This document shows positions 36,470-46,375 of a stretch of 64,000 nt of DNA, piece by piece (the first letter of the stretch is position 1; every line of letters begins with the position of its first letter). The notes under the pieces are model-generated. The model worked only from the letters and a program-made list of their open reading frames with translations, was not told the DNA's origin and did not search any database. The stretch spans positions 1-64,000 of the forward strand of contig NZ_QSDR01000022.1 of the NCBI RefSeq assembly GCF_003464085.1. The letters are read 5' to 3'. The position numbers were made by a program, and so were the translations under genes. This DNA is from Clostridium sp. AM58-1XD. Its GTDB lineage: Bacteria; Bacillota; Clostridia; Lachnospirales; Lachnospiraceae.

Positions 36470-37717
36470 TTATTCGTAAATCGGGTATTTCTCGCAGATC
36501 TTTGTTACCTCTGCACGGATATAATCTGCTTTCGCTTCAAAATCAGTGGCAGCAAGCCAGATCAGCTCTGCAATTTTCTCCATATCCTCTTCTTTCAGAC
36601 CTCTTGATGTAACGGCCGGCGTACCGATACGCACGCCTGACGTTACGAACGGACTTCTCGGATCGTTTGGAACCGTATTCTTATTAAGAGTAATATAAAC
36701 TTCATCACAGCGGTTCTGCAGTTCTTTTCCGGAAATATCCATACCTCTCAGATCAACAAGCATCAGATGGTTGTCCGTACCGCCTGTGAGAATCTTGAAT
36801 CCCTGCTTCTCAAGAGCTGCCGCCAGCGCTGCCGCATTCTTCTTCACCTGGCTCTGGTATTCTTTAAATTCCGGCTTTAATGCCTCTCCGAAGCAGACGG
36901 CCTTGGCTGCAATAACGTGCTCCAGCGGACCACCCTGGCTGCCTGGGAAAATGGCCTTATTAAAGTTGAACTTCTCTGCCGCCTCTTTATTCGCAAGAAT
37001 CATTCCGCCTCTTGGTCCTCTTAAGGTCTTGTGAGTCGTCGTAGTAACCACATCTGCATATGGAATTGGGCTCGGATGAAGGCCGGCTGCTACCAGACCG
37101 GCGATATGCGCCATATCCACCATCAGATATGCACCTGCCTTATCAGCAATCTCACGGAATCTCTTAAAATCAATCACACGAGCGTAAGCACTTGCTCCTG
37201 CAATAATCAGCTTTGGCTTTTTCTCCAGAGCGATCTTTTCCACTTCGTCATAATCGATAAAGCCTTCGTCATTTACACCATAGGACACGATATTGAAATA
37301 AAGTCCGGAGAAGTTTACTGGGCTTCCATGTGTCAGATGGCCGCCGTGGTCTAGGTTCATACCCATAACCGTATCGCCTGGTTTCAGCATGGCAATAAAT
37401 ACAGCCATGTTCGCCTGGGCTCCGGCATGAGGCTGTACATTTGCATAATCACAGCCGAACAGCTTTTTAGCTCTCTCAATGGCAATCGTCTCTGCCACGT
37501 CTACGTGCTCGCAGCCGCCGTAATATCTCTTACCCGGATATCCTTCCGCATACTTGTTGGTAAGAACAGTTCCCATAGCCATCATAACCGGCTCAGAAAC
37601 GATATTTTCTGACGCAATCAGTTCCAGATTTCTTTTCTGTCGTGCATATTCTGCCTTGATTGCCGCTCCGACTTCACTGTCATAATCTGCAATCATATCC
37701 ATAACTTCTTTCACCAT
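36470..37717 (-). CDS. glyA: Serine hydroxymethyltransferase
   Basis: PLP enzyme interconverting serine and glycine while charging tetrahydrofolate with a one-carbon unit. It has 415 residues, the usual length. The PLP lysine lies in [17 protein letters not shown] (about residue 230). [20 protein letters not shown] and [11 protein letters not shown] form the substrate and cofactor pockets. It lies downstream of recJ on the same strand, with a 198-base gap holding repeats, so it probably has its own promoter. Confidence 0.96.
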   Translation of the reverse strand: MVKEVMDMIADYDSEVGAAIKAEYARQKRNLELIASENIVSEPVMMAMGTVLTNKYAEGYPGKRYYGGCEHVDVAETIAIERAKKLFGCDYANVQPHAGAQANMAVFIAMLKPGDTVMGMNLDHGGHLTHGSPVNFSGLYFNIVSYGVNDEGFIDYDEVEKIALEKKPKLIIAGASAYARVIDFKRFREIADKAGAYLMVDMAHIAGLVAAGLHPSPIPYADVVTTTTHKTLRGPRGGMILANKEAAEKFNFNKAIFPGSQGGPLEHVIAAKAVCFGEALKPEFKEYQSQVKKNAAALAAALEKQGFKILTGGTDNHLMLVDLRGMDISGKELQNRCDEVYITLNKNTVPNDPRSPFVTSGVRIGTPAVTSRGLKEEDMEKIAELIWLAATDFEAKADYIRAEVTKICEKYPIYE

Positions 37718-37747
37718 GATACCATGTCCCTCCTGAATGTGATTTTC

Positions 37748-37875
37748 GTTCCGCGCTTTTCCGGCGCGTCACTTTTTTTACTTCGCTCGTTCCTCGCTCC
37801 ATAAAACGTATGGGAACCGCCTTGACCTCGCGGTCAAGCCGTAGCAAATAGTTCCGCGCTTTTCCGGCGCGTCAC
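37748..37875. repeat. 25-bp perfect direct repeat flanking a palindrome, between recJ and glyA
   Basis: Bases 37748-37772 and 37851-37875 are identical; each contains a GCGC-TTTTCC-GGCGC mini-hairpin. Between them lie a GCTCG/CGAGC-rich segment (37781-37800) and the palindrome CTTGACC-TCGC-GGTCAAG (37821-37838). It would be transcribed as the glyA leader. It does not match a folate riboswitch. Confidence 0.6.
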
Positions 37876-37915
37876 TATTTTTAATATACCCTATTTCTTT
37901 TCACACTTCAACACT

Positions 37916-39625
37916 TTACCTTAATTGATAATTTTTTATCACGACCTGCAGTGTTCTGCTGCCGTTATATTCGTTAATTCCAGGGTAGTATACGGCATCC
38001 ATGGTCCGGTGACCGGCCAGTTCCTTGACAAAAGCTTCCCCGTCTCCAAACCACAGCCCGTCCATTGGAAAACCGTTTTCCGTAACAAGAGATAGTCTCA
38101 CCACGTTCCTGTTCTTTCCCATGACGCGGCTGTTTCTGACAGAGAGATTTTTCTGTGCAAACTGGGGCTTTTCATTCCCCTGTCCAAACGGCTCCAGCTT
38201 CTCCAGCTCCAAAATAAGTTCTTCTGAAATATAATCCAGAGGCATGGGTACATCAATCCATATTTTATTCACAAAATCTTCCTCTGTAAGCCTCGCATTC
38301 TCGTTCAGCCTCCGGCGGAATTCGTCAATATTTGTTTCGTTCAGGGAAAAACCGGCCGCCATCGGATGACCGCCGAATTTCGTAAGCAGATCTCTGACTT
38401 CCACCAGCCCATTGAACATGTGATACGCTTCGATTGACCTGCCTGACCCTTTTGCGCCCTGCTCCGCTTTCGTCAGTACAAGGGAAGGCTTCTGATAATG
38501 CTCCCTGAGCCTCCCAGCGATGATTCCAGCCAGTGATTCGTGGCAATCCGGCAAATATACCACCAGCACCTTATCGTCCCTGTAAAAGCGTTCTACGAGC
38601 TCTTCCGCCTCCTTTGTTCCCTTCTGAGTCATCTCCTTGCGCATATCATTCAGCTCTTTCAGCTCTTCCGCCAGCCTGTCCGCCTCAGCCTCATCGTCCG
38701 TAAGGAGCAGAGACAGGGCGACCTTCGCCGTCTGGAGCCTTCCGCCGGCATTCAGACAAGGTCCAATGACAAAACCTATATGGTATGCAGACAGACTTTC
38801 AATATCCAGATTATTCTTTTCCACCAGTTTTTTCAGGCCCTTATTCGATGTCGTCGCAATCTTTTTCAGCCCGTATTTTACAATAATCCTGTTTTCATCC
38901 TGGAGGCGCATGACATCTCCCACAGTGGCGACAGCAGCAAATTCAATCATTTCCTCCCATTCCTGACGCGGAATACCGCAGGATTCATACAGCACTTTCA
39001 CAAATTTCCACGCCACAACTGCACCGCAGATTTCAGGATTCGGATACCGGCATTCCGCCTGCTTTGGATCTATTACTGCATCCGCCGGAGGAACGATCTC
39101 CTCTCCGTCTACACAAAGTACTTCGTGATGGTCCGTAATTACAACGGTCATCCCCAGCTCCTTTGCCAGAGCTATCTCTTTGACCGCCGCAATGCCGTTG
39201 TCACATGTGATAATCGTATCAATACCGTCGGCTGCCGCCGCCTCAATTATCATTTCGTTAATTCCATAGCCGTCTTTAATTCTGTCCGGTATCTCATAAT
39301 CCACAAGAGCGCCTGCACGTTTCAGAGCCTTGTATAATATATATGTAGAGCAGACGCCGTCGATATCATAATCTCCAATTATGCGGATCTTCTTACTGCC
39401 CTGCACTTTATCCAGTATAAGTCCCACTGCCTTGTCCATGTCCTTTAAAAGGCGCGGTTCACAGAGATCTTCCGGCGTCCCATAGAGGTATTTGCGGATG
39501 GCCTCTTCTCCCGTCACATCTCTGTTTCTCATAATTCTGGCCGTAACAGGACTGATTGAAAACTTCCTTGCAATCTCATTAAAATCAGCCTTCTTTGTCT
39601 GAACCATCCATTTTTCCACTACCAT
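37916..39625 (-). CDS. recJ: Single-stranded-DNA-specific exonuclease RecJ
   Basis: 5'-3' ssDNA exonuclease used in recombination and repair. The 569-residue length fits. DHH-family motifs are visible: RIIGDYDIDGVCS (motif I, about residue 80), ITCDNGIAA, VVITDHHEV (motif III, the DHH, about 160) and GPCLNAGGRL; the DHHA1 part has KGSGRS and FGGHPMAAGFS. An OB-fold-like C-terminus follows. The metal-binding Asp and His residues are all present. Confidence 0.94.
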   Translation of the reverse strand: MVVEKWMVQTKKADFNEIARKFSISPVTARIMRNRDVTGEEAIRKYLYGTPEDLCEPRLLKDMDKAVGLILDKVQGSKKIRIIGDYDIDGVCSTYILYKALKRAGALVDYEIPDRIKDGYGINEMIIEAAAADGIDTIITCDNGIAAVKEIALAKELGMTVVITDHHEVLCVDGEEIVPPADAVIDPKQAECRYPNPEICGAVVAWKFVKVLYESCGIPRQEWEEMIEFAAVATVGDVMRLQDENRIIVKYGLKKIATTSNKGLKKLVEKNNLDIESLSAYHIGFVIGPCLNAGGRLQTAKVALSLLLTDDEAEADRLAEELKELNDMRKEMTQKGTKEAEELVERFYRDDKVLVVYLPDCHESLAGIIAGRLREHYQKPSLVLTKAEQGAKGSGRSIEAYHMFNGLVEVRDLLTKFGGHPMAAGFSLNETNIDEFRRRLNENARLTEEDFVNKIWIDVPMPLDYISEELILELEKLEPFGQGNEKPQFAQKNLSVRNSRVMGKNRNVVRLSLVTENGFPMDGLWFGDGEAFVKELAGHRTMDAVYYPGINEYNGSRTLQVVIKNYQLR

Positions 39626-39739
39626 TTTCTTCTGTCATTCCTTCCTGTCCCGATTTTTCTACAAAACCTTGTGTCCAGACCATATTTTATCATGTTTTTA
39701 TGCAAAAGAGTATCTGAAACTTATTTCATATCTCATAAT

Positions 39740-39768
39740 TTCAACAATTAACTCAGATATGTTATAAT
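39740..39768 (+). promoter_or_regulatory. Promoter of the sigma-54 activator gene
   Basis: TTCAAC (39740-39745), 17-base spacer, TATAAT (39763-39768), about 75 bases before the start codon. The -35 is weak and the -10 perfect. Confidence 0.5.
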
Positions 39769-39842
39769 TAGACTCGTATAGGAACTGTCGGCTTATGTTT
39801 TAATGACAACTTTGCATCAGACGTTCGTATGGAGGTGTTCAA

Positions 39843-41747
39843 ATGATAAATATCGTTTTAATCAAACCCTATGACTGGGTGACATCCGTGGTGGAAGAGG
39901 TTCTTGCAGAACATCCCAATAGCAGGGAGATTTCTCTGGAAATGATTGATTCACAGGCAAAAAGAAGTGTCTATGAAGGCAAACCGCTGCATTACAGATT
40001 CCGCAAAGATACGGATGTTGTAATTGCCAGGATGTATTCGGCTCAGTCCCTGATCCGTTCCGGTATAACAACGGTAGAAATTCCTATAAGCGGCTATGAT
40101 GTAGTGATCGCTATCAATTCCTGTATTGAACAATACCATCCGAAAAGTATTGCTGTCTTTTCTCTGCCGAATGCCATGAAAGAAGCAGAAAAACTGATCG
40201 ATATCTTTACCCAGAAGATCATATTTATGGAAATACGAAATCCCGAAAGTATCCCTGCTCAGATCGAGCACCTAAAGTTGCAGGGGATTGAAGCCGTGGC
40301 TGGCGGGTCCACCGTTCTGGAATATGCAAATGCACATAATATTCCAGGGTGCCTGATTGAATCCAGCAAATCAGACATTTCCAGAGCTCTGGACGAAGCC
40401 GTACGGATCGTTGAAATCAAGCGTCAGGAACACAAAAAGAATGAACGCCTTCGCAATATTATGGACTATTCCTTTGAGGGAATCATTTCAACGGATGCGG
40501 AAGGAATTGTCACTCTTGTCAACAGGTATGCACAGGAATTCTTTGAACTCTCCCCCTCCCGGCGTTATACCTTTCAGGAACTCTTTGAAGGAATTGACTA
40601 TAAAGAGATCCAGTCCGGACGGCCGATGTCGGAAGAGCTTATCCGGATAAAAGGGGTGCTGCTCACAGTCAATGCAGTTCCCGTATTATCCGGCCCAGAG
40701 CCTGCAGGCATAGTTGCAACCTTTCAAAAGGCCGCAGTTATTCAGGAAATTGAGGGCAAAATCCGCAATAAAACTCACGAAAAGGGATTTTTTACAAAGT
40801 ACTCCTTTGAGGACATCATTTATCAATGTTCGGAGATGGAGGAAATTGTCCGGACGGCCAGGCGCTACAGCTCAGTTAGTTCCAATATTCTGATACTTGG
40901 TGAAACTGGAACGGGGAAGGAAATGTTTGCCCAGAGCATACATAATGCCAGCGCACGGAGAGATGGCCCTTTTGTTGCCGTCAACTGTGCCGCTCTGCCG
41001 GAAAATCTCCTGGAAAGCGAATTGTTCGGGTATGTAGACGGCGCCTTTACAGGGGCCGCCAAGGGCGGAAAGGCAGGTCTATTTGAGCTGGCCCACAAGG
41101 GGACCATCTTTCTCGATGAGATATCAGACATCTCATCTAAAATTCAGGGCAGGCTTCTGCGCGTCATCCAGGAGAGAGAAATCATCCGCCTCGGCCATGA
41201 CCGCGTAACCTCGATCGACGTAAGAGTCATTGCCGCTTCTAACAAAAATCTGATTAGCAAAGTCGAAGCGGGAGAATTCCGTAATGATCTGCTCTATCGC
41301 CTGGACGTCCTTCGCTTGGAAATTCCGCCTCTCAGGAGCAGAAAAAGTGATTGTCTGATTTTAGCTGATTATATCATTAAAAAGCACGATTTTGGATTTT
41401 GTTATCCTCTGAAATCGATTTCCCCAAAAGGCGCTTCCGCTCTCCTGCAGTACACATGGCCCGGAAATATACGGGAACTAAGAAACTTCTGCGAACGTCT
41501 GTGCGTGCTTTGTGACACAGCGACAGCCGGGCCGGATCTCGTAAAAAAAATGCTACTTACAAAAAACTACGATGAACATTTAGACGAATCCAGTTCTTCC
41601 CTCTCACTTACCGTCAGCAATGCGGAAAAACAGATGATCTGTACCGCTCTGAAAGCGGCTTCTGGAAGCAGGAAACAAGCCGCCACGCTGCTCGGATGGT
41701 CAAAAAGCACATTATGGCGAAAAATGAAAGAATACAACATCGAATAA
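39843..41747 (+). CDS. Sigma-54-dependent transcriptional activator, PrpR type
   Basis: A 634-residue enhancer-binding protein. Residues 1-200 form a PrpR-N-like sensor (SGYDVV, VVAGGSTV-type blocks), about 205-310 a PAS domain, and about 325-560 the AAA+ domain with Walker A GETGTGKE, the sigma-54 contact loop GAFTGA, and FLDEIS. A Fis-type helix-turn-helix closes the protein (GSRKQAATLLGWSKSTLWRKM). It activates sigma-54 polymerase by ATP hydrolysis. A well-formed sigma-54 promoter lies in front of the next operon (41938-41953), so the TTT transporter and amidohydrolase are its likely targets. Start ATG 39843 follows GGAGGTG. Confidence 0.92.
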   Translation: MINIVLIKPYDWVTSVVEEVLAEHPNSREISLEMIDSQAKRSVYEGKPLHYRFRKDTDVVIARMYSAQSLIRSGITTVEIPISGYDVVIAINSCIEQYHPKSIAVFSLPNAMKEAEKLIDIFTQKIIFMEIRNPESIPAQIEHLKLQGIEAVAGGSTVLEYANAHNIPGCLIESSKSDISRALDEAVRIVEIKRQEHKKNERLRNIMDYSFEGIISTDAEGIVTLVNRYAQEFFELSPSRRYTFQELFEGIDYKEIQSGRPMSEELIRIKGVLLTVNAVPVLSGPEPAGIVATFQKAAVIQEIEGKIRNKTHEKGFFTKYSFEDIIYQCSEMEEIVRTARRYSSVSSNILILGETGTGKEMFAQSIHNASARRDGPFVAVNCAALPENLLESELFGYVDGAFTGAAKGGKAGLFELAHKGTIFLDEISDISSKIQGRLLRVIQEREIIRLGHDRVTSIDVRVIAASNKNLISKVEAGEFRNDLLYRLDVLRLEIPPLRSRKSDCLILADYIIKKHDFGFCYPLKSISPKGASALLQYTWPGNIRELRNFCERLCVLCDTATAGPDLVKKMLLTKNYDEHLDESSSSLSLTVSNAEKQMICTALKAASGSRKQAATLLGWSKSTLWRKMKEYNIE

Positions 41748-41750
41748 ATA

Positions 41751-41796
41751 GTTTTATTTTTGAAACATTTCAGCCATCAAGTTTTATTTTTAAAAC
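41751..41796 (+). promoter_or_regulatory. Candidate upstream activator sites (two, 30 bp apart)
   Basis: Two near-identical 16-mers, GTTTTATTTTTGAAAC (41751-41766) and GTTTTATTTTTAAAAC (41781-41796), differ at one base. Each has GTTT/AAAC half-sites. Their starts are exactly 30 bases apart, about three helical turns, placing them on one DNA face 140-190 bases upstream of the sigma-54 promoter. They suit binding by the Fis-like domain of the adjacent activator. Confidence 0.5.
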
Positions 41797-41827
41797 GCAG
41801 GTCTCCTCCTCGGAGCCTGCGTTTTTT
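41792..41827 (+). terminator. Terminator of the sigma-54 activator gene
   Basis: AAAACGCAGG (41792-41801) pairs with CCTGCGTTTT (41816-41825), with an inner CTCC/GGAG stem and a T-run. Confidence 0.85.
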
Positions 41828-41937
41828 ATGTTATATGGAACATTCTGGAAATTATTTTGAAGATCAGACTCTGACTTGCCGTTACTTCGTACGGTCCCAA
41901 TCTCTTTTTTAAATTTAACCATAAACGACTGATTGCC

Positions 41938-41953
41938 TGGCATATGAATTGCT
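41938..41953 (+). promoter_or_regulatory. Sigma-54 promoter of the second TTT operon
   Basis: TGGCATATGAATTGCT matches the consensus TGGCAC-N5-TTGCW, with GG (41939-41940) and GC (41951-41952) separated by exactly ten bases. It lies 54 bases before tctC and downstream of an enhancer-binding protein gene. Confidence 0.8.
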
Positions 41954-42006
41954 TTATAAATAAATAGACTGGTCAATCATCAAATATAAAAAGGAGAGGT
42001 TTATCT

Positions 42007-43020
42007 ATGAAAAAACATCTGTTCACCGCACTTTGTACAATTACCGCCCTAAGTCTTGCCGCATGCAGTTCCAAAGGATCTGTACCCGTCCCTTCCGATC
42101 AAACCTCCGTTTCCAATCCCGACGGATCCGGTATATGGAAACCTGAAAAACCGATTACTCTGATCGTATTTGCCGGCGCTGGAGGCGGGGCCGATGTCTC
42201 CTGCAGGACACTGGCTTCCTATGCAGAAAAATACCTTGGACAAAATATTGTAATTCAAAACATTACGGGAGGCGGAGGGAGTGTCGGGCTGAATCAGCTC
42301 GTGTCATCTGCACCTGACGGCTATACAATTGCCTATATTTCTCCAGGTAAATCAAACAACGATATCCTACTGGAAGGCGTCGCAGCATCCGTTGGCGATT
42401 ATACGCCGATCGTCAAATATGCCTCTGACCCAAATATTTTGATTGCTTCAAAATCCATGGGAATCACCAATTTTGACGAATTTATAAGCAAGACTCAGTC
42501 AGAACCGGAAAAGGTTACAATCGGCCTGGCCGGAACATGGGGAAACGGGGAATTTCTTCGAATTCAGCTGGAACGAAAATTTGATTTGAAATTCAAGCGT
42601 ATGGTTTATGACAGCGGTATTCTGGCAGCTAATGCCGTAGCCAGCGGCGACTGCATGTGTTCCGGCCCCTTCTATACGGAAGGGATTGCTCAGATTGAAT
42701 CAGACAATGTGGTTCCCCTGGCCGTCACCAGCAGCTCGCGAATGGAACTCCTGCCCGAAATTCCTACGGTTGCTGAACTGACCGGCAGCGATTTCAGCTG
42801 GTATGTCTGGCGTGGGATTGTAGGACCCAAAGGTATGGATGAAAAGATTGTAGCCGCTTTATCTTCCGCATTTGAACAGGCATGCAGCGATCCGGAATAT
42901 CAGAAAAAAGCGTTAGAGCTTGGCATTAACACCGATTTCCAGAATTACAGAGAATTCAAAGAGTTCTTTCTAGAAGATCATCAGATTTATAGAGAAATGA
43001 TTGAAAATGAAAGCCTTTAA
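42007..43020 (+). CDS. tctC: TTT system substrate-binding lipoprotein TctC (second system)
   Basis: A 337-residue Bug/TctC-type receptor. The signal peptide ends in the lipobox LSLAAC (Cys about residue 20). The mature protein starts with PITLIVFAGAGGGADVSCR, the ligand-loop block of the family, followed by NITGGGGSVGLNQL and later TIGLAGTWGNGEF. It shares architecture with the protein at 19573 but is clearly diverged from it, so the ligand probably differs. It is first gene of a sigma-54-controlled operon with tctB, tctA and an amidohydrolase. Confidence 0.93.
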   Translation: MKKHLFTALCTITALSLAACSSKGSVPVPSDQTSVSNPDGSGIWKPEKPITLIVFAGAGGGADVSCRTLASYAEKYLGQNIVIQNITGGGGSVGLNQLVSSAPDGYTIAYISPGKSNNDILLEGVAASVGDYTPIVKYASDPNILIASKSMGITNFDEFISKTQSEPEKVTIGLAGTWGNGEFLRIQLERKFDLKFKRMVYDSGILAANAVASGDCMCSGPFYTEGIAQIESDNVVPLAVTSSSRMELLPEIPTVAELTGSDFSWYVWRGIVGPKGMDEKIVAALSSAFEQACSDPEYQKKALELGINTDFQNYREFKEFFLEDHQIYREMIENESL

Positions 43021-43042
43021 CTTTACATGGAGGTGTGATAGA

Positions 43043-43507
43043 TTGAATGTTTTACAATTAAAGAAATGCACAACTGATCTCATAGTATCATTGGTTATTT
43101 ACTGTTTTTTGGGTGCATTTGCCTTCCAGCTTTTTCAGATGCCCGATACAGCCGCATGGTATCCTCGTTGTCTTTTGTGGGGATCTGTATTTTTAAACAC
43201 CGTTGTCTTTATTCAGAATGTCAAGAACAGCAGGAAGTGCAGCGAATACTGCGATTCCCGGGCGTTTTGCTCCCTGCTCCTGCACAGCTCTCTGTACATT
43301 CTCCTCTGCGGCGCTTACATCTTTCTGATCCCGATTACCGGTTATCTTCTGACCACACTGCTGTTTCTGATTATTATGCTGTTTACAGCCGGCTTCCGCT
43401 CCGTCAAAATACTGCTGATATTCCCGGCCCTGATGACTGCCTCTGTTTATGCCCTGTTTACTTACGTGCTTGTGGTATTTCTGCCCGCCGGCAGTATTTT
43501 CCGATAG
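43043..43507 (+). CDS. tctB: TTT system small permease TctB (second system)
   Basis: About 154 residues with four membrane helices and the MPDTAAWYPRCLL segment that corresponds to the conserved post-helix-1 motif of TctB. The most likely start is TTG at 43043, seven bases after GGAGGTG. The ATG further upstream (43001) overlaps tctC and would add a hydrophilic tail. It is followed after 22 bases by tctA. Confidence 0.8.
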   Translation: MNVLQLKKCTTDLIVSLVIYCFLGAFAFQLFQMPDTAAWYPRCLLWGSVFLNTVVFIQNVKNSRKCSEYCDSRAFCSLLLHSSLYILLCGAYIFLIPITGYLLTTLLFLIIMLFTAGFRSVKILLIFPALMTASVYALFTYVLVVFLPAGSIFR

Positions 43508-43529
43508 CAGCAGAAAGGAGAGAAACAAC

Positions 43530-45019
43530 ATGCTGCAGAATATTTTAACTGGTTTATTAAATACCCTACAGCCGATGAATCTGCTTTTCAGCCTTCTCGG
43601 TCTAAGTGTCGGCACTCTTTTTGGCGCACTTCCTGGATTCAGCGCAACTATGGCCGTAGCTGTTATGGTCCCTTTTTCTTACGTAATGGAACCGCAGGCG
43701 GCTCTGCTTATGTTAAGCGGTGTCTACTGCGGCGGTGTTTACGGCGGGTCCATTCCTGCAATTCTGGTCGGTATTCCAGGTACTCCCGCTTCTGCTCCGA
43801 CTGCTATGGAAGGCCATGCTCTGACCGTTCGAGGAGAAGCCGGAACAGCGCTTGGCTTATGTACGTTCTCATCAGCATTGGGTGGTTTTTGGAGTGCGGT
43901 TGCACTGCTTCTGTGTGCTCCTCTTCTAGCTGCGATCGCTATGAAAGTAGGGGCTCCTGAAAGCGTTATGATTGCATTATTTGGATTGAGTGTTGTTAGT
44001 ATGCTGTCTGAAGGCAATATGGCAAAAGGTCTGCTCATCTGCTTTTTAAGTCTCTTGGTCGGTACCATGGGTCAGGATCCCTTAGAAGGATATCCACGCT
44101 TTACTTTTGGAAATCCTGCCTTAATCAGCGGGCTCTCTACTGTACCTGTTATGATCGGCATCTACTCGATCCCTCAGGTCTTTCATATGCTTCTCGAAAA
44201 AGAAAGTTCCAGCCTGCCGTTTGCCCACATTGGAAGTATGCATTTGCACATTCATGATCTGCTTTCTAATACCTCTAATTTCATACGTTCGATCTTAATT
44301 GGAATTGGTATTGGCATCGTTCCTGCCGCAGGGCCAGACGTGGCGGCTTTCGTTTCCTATAACGAAGCTAAGAAAGCATCGAACGTCCGGAGTTATTTGG
44401 AAATGGAAGTGTTGAGGGAATTATCGCTTCCGAATCAGCCAACAATGCCGTTACCGGCGGTTCTCTGATTCCACTCATCACGTTAGGAATCCCCGGAAGC
44501 GCCCCTGCTGCAATATTCTTAGGCGCAATGATTCTTCATGGCCTTCGTCCGGGACCGACGCTGTTTATAACGAATGGAGAAGATATTTATACGGTCGTTG
44601 TCGGATTTGCTGTCATTAATCTCATGCTTCTTGCCGTCGGGTTATGCTTCTGCAGATTCTCTAAACATATATTGCGGATACCGCAGAAAATCCTTGCTGT
44701 GATGATCGTCGTGCTGGCGGTAGTCGGCGCCTTTTCCATCAATCAAAATATGATCGACGTGGGAACCATGTTTCTGTCAGGCATCATCGGCTATATTCTT
44801 CTGAAGCACGGATATTCCATGTCTCCGGTTGCCCTGTCGCTTCTCCTTGGCAAAATGCTGGAAAAGAATCTCACACTTACCATGACAATGTATGACAGTA
44901 TCTGGATGATTTTTAAACGGCCCATGACTGTTTGCTTTTTTATCCTGGCATGCGTGTCGATTGCGTTTCCATTTGCCCGTACCTTATTTCAACGACTAAT
45001 CCATATGAAAAGGAGCTGA
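43530..45019 (+). CDS. tctA: TTT system large permease TctA (second system, one frameshift)
   Basis: About 496 residues after repair. It has family signatures in both halves: GALPGFSATMAVAVMVPFSY with GVYGGSIPAILVGIPGTPAS, and the mirror GIVPAAGPDVAAFVSYNEAKK with TLGIPGSAPAAIFLGAM. The frame breaks at 44382, in the codons following EAKKAS: AAAC is expected and AAC present, after which the GNGSVEGIIASE segment reads normally in the next frame. The start ATG 43530 follows AAAGGAG. Downstream it is linked to the amidohydrolase gene. Confidence 0.88.
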
Positions 45020-45024
45020 TTCAC

Positions 45025-46206
45025 TTGGCCGACTACACGATACTTACAGCCGACACCTTATTGGCAGGAAAGGACCTGGCTGAAACACATAATTCCTGCA
45101 TTGTAATTGAAAACGATCTGATTAAAGAAATTCTTCCTACAGGCGCTGCAGTTCAAAAATATGGAGAAACGGCTGATATCCATCATCTGGGTAATGTTAC
45201 ACTGATGCCGGGATTTATTGAAAGTCACAATCACCTTTCTCTGGACGCAAGACTTCCAGGTCATCATCAGATGATGAATGACAGTACTTGCCGCTTATCC
45301 GTACTGGCTCTCAATTCCCTGCATGATGACTTAATGTCCGGAGTTACTTTTGCACGCTGTATGGGAGACAGAGATTTTATTGACACAACCTTAAAGGAAG
45401 AAATTGAAAAGAATCATGTGTTCGGACCTGATCTATATACTTGCGGTATCGGAATGCGTGGACTGCATGGACATGGCTTCGTAGGCCTTCCTCACACAGG
45501 TCCGGAAGAGTTTCGCCGCACGGCCAGGGAAAATATGCTTCATGGCTGTGATCATCTAAAAGTTTTCATTACAGCCGGCGCTCCGCCACTGAAGGGAAAT
45601 GCTCCATATTTTATCTCCTATGATGAGATGAAGACAGTAGTAGAAGAAGGCGCCAGGCTCGGCCTTCCGGTCTCTGCGCACTGCATCGGCGGCGAAGGTT
45701 TAAAACAGGGAATCAAAGCAGGAATACACGCCTTTGATCACCTCTACTGTATTTCCGACGATGAACTGGAACTTTTAATTAAAAATGATCGATGGGCCAT
45801 TCTTACGGCAGGCAACTTTCTTGATCCAAAGCGAGAGGCATTCTGTCCTCCGTCCAAGGTTGCCAACGTACGTCGAAACAGAGAACGGGTACGGGAGCGT
45901 ATGTCAACCATCTTGAAAAGCGGCATAAAATTTGCTCTTGGCACGGATGCCTTCCATACCTTTCTCTACAAGGAAGCTATTTACGCACATGAATGCGGCG
46001 CCTCTGTAAGAGAGAGCCTGAAAGGTATTACCTATTATGGTGCTTGTCTGTGCGGCATGGAGCATTTGATCGGCAGTCTTGATAAAGGACGAAAAGCCAG
46101 CATCGTTGCACTAAAATGCAATCCATATCAAAATCTGGAGACGCTGAGCAGCCCTGTATTGGTAATGAAGAACGGCGTCATTTATAAAGACTGCATTAAC
46201 AGCTGA
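45025..46206 (+). CDS. Amidohydrolase family protein (imidazolonepropionase/prolidase-like)
   Basis: A 393-residue TIM-barrel amidohydrolase. Metal ligands are in order: HNH in MPGFIESHNHLS (about residue 64), Lys in DHLKVFITAG, His in VSAHCIGG, His in AFDHLYCI and Asp in ALGTDAFHT. A small beta-sandwich is formed by both ends, as in the imidazolonepropionase and prolidase-like groups. TTG 45025, nine bases after AAGGAG, is the probable start. The upstream ATG at 44932 would overlap tctA. It is the last gene of the sigma-54 operon, so it should hydrolyse the imported compound, perhaps an N-acyl or cyclic amide carboxylate. Confidence 0.85.
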   Translation: MADYTILTADTLLAGKDLAETHNSCIVIENDLIKEILPTGAAVQKYGETADIHHLGNVTLMPGFIESHNHLSLDARLPGHHQMMNDSTCRLSVLALNSLHDDLMSGVTFARCMGDRDFIDTTLKEEIEKNHVFGPDLYTCGIGMRGLHGHGFVGLPHTGPEEFRRTARENMLHGCDHLKVFITAGAPPLKGNAPYFISYDEMKTVVEEGARLGLPVSAHCIGGEGLKQGIKAGIHAFDHLYCISDDELELLIKNDRWAILTAGNFLDPKREAFCPPSKVANVRRNRERVRERMSTILKSGIKFALGTDAFHTFLYKEAIYAHECGASVRESLKGITYYGACLCGMEHLIGSLDKGRKASIVALKCNPYQNLETLSSPVLVMKNGVIYKDCINS

Positions 46207-46224
46207 TAAATAAAAGCAGAAAAA

Positions 46225-46343
46225 AAGGGTGTTGCAAAAGTCGAATCCGCATTGCCGCCGATACCAGATTTCGTCCCAGGCAATGGCCCAATTACTACAT
46301 CTGGTATCGGCGGCAATACTCTATTCCTTTTTGCAACATCCTC
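46225..46343. repeat. Dispersed palindromic repeat / terminator after the amidohydrolase gene
   Basis: The outer arms are AAGGGTGTTGCAAAAG (46225-46240) and TTTTTGCAACATCCT (46328-46342). The strong inner stem, ATTGCCGCCGATACCAGAT with ATCTGGTATCGGCGGCAAT, is 19 bp and perfect. It lies between convergent genes and belongs to the same family as 19387-19509 and 58446-58546. Confidence 0.75.
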
Positions 46344-46375
46344 AGCAAACAGTTCCGGAGTTTCTCCGGGCATCG

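Noticed and set aside
37718-37915. Tetrahydrofolate riboswitch before glyA
   Set aside because: The gap consists of direct repeats and short palindromes without the folate aptamer core.
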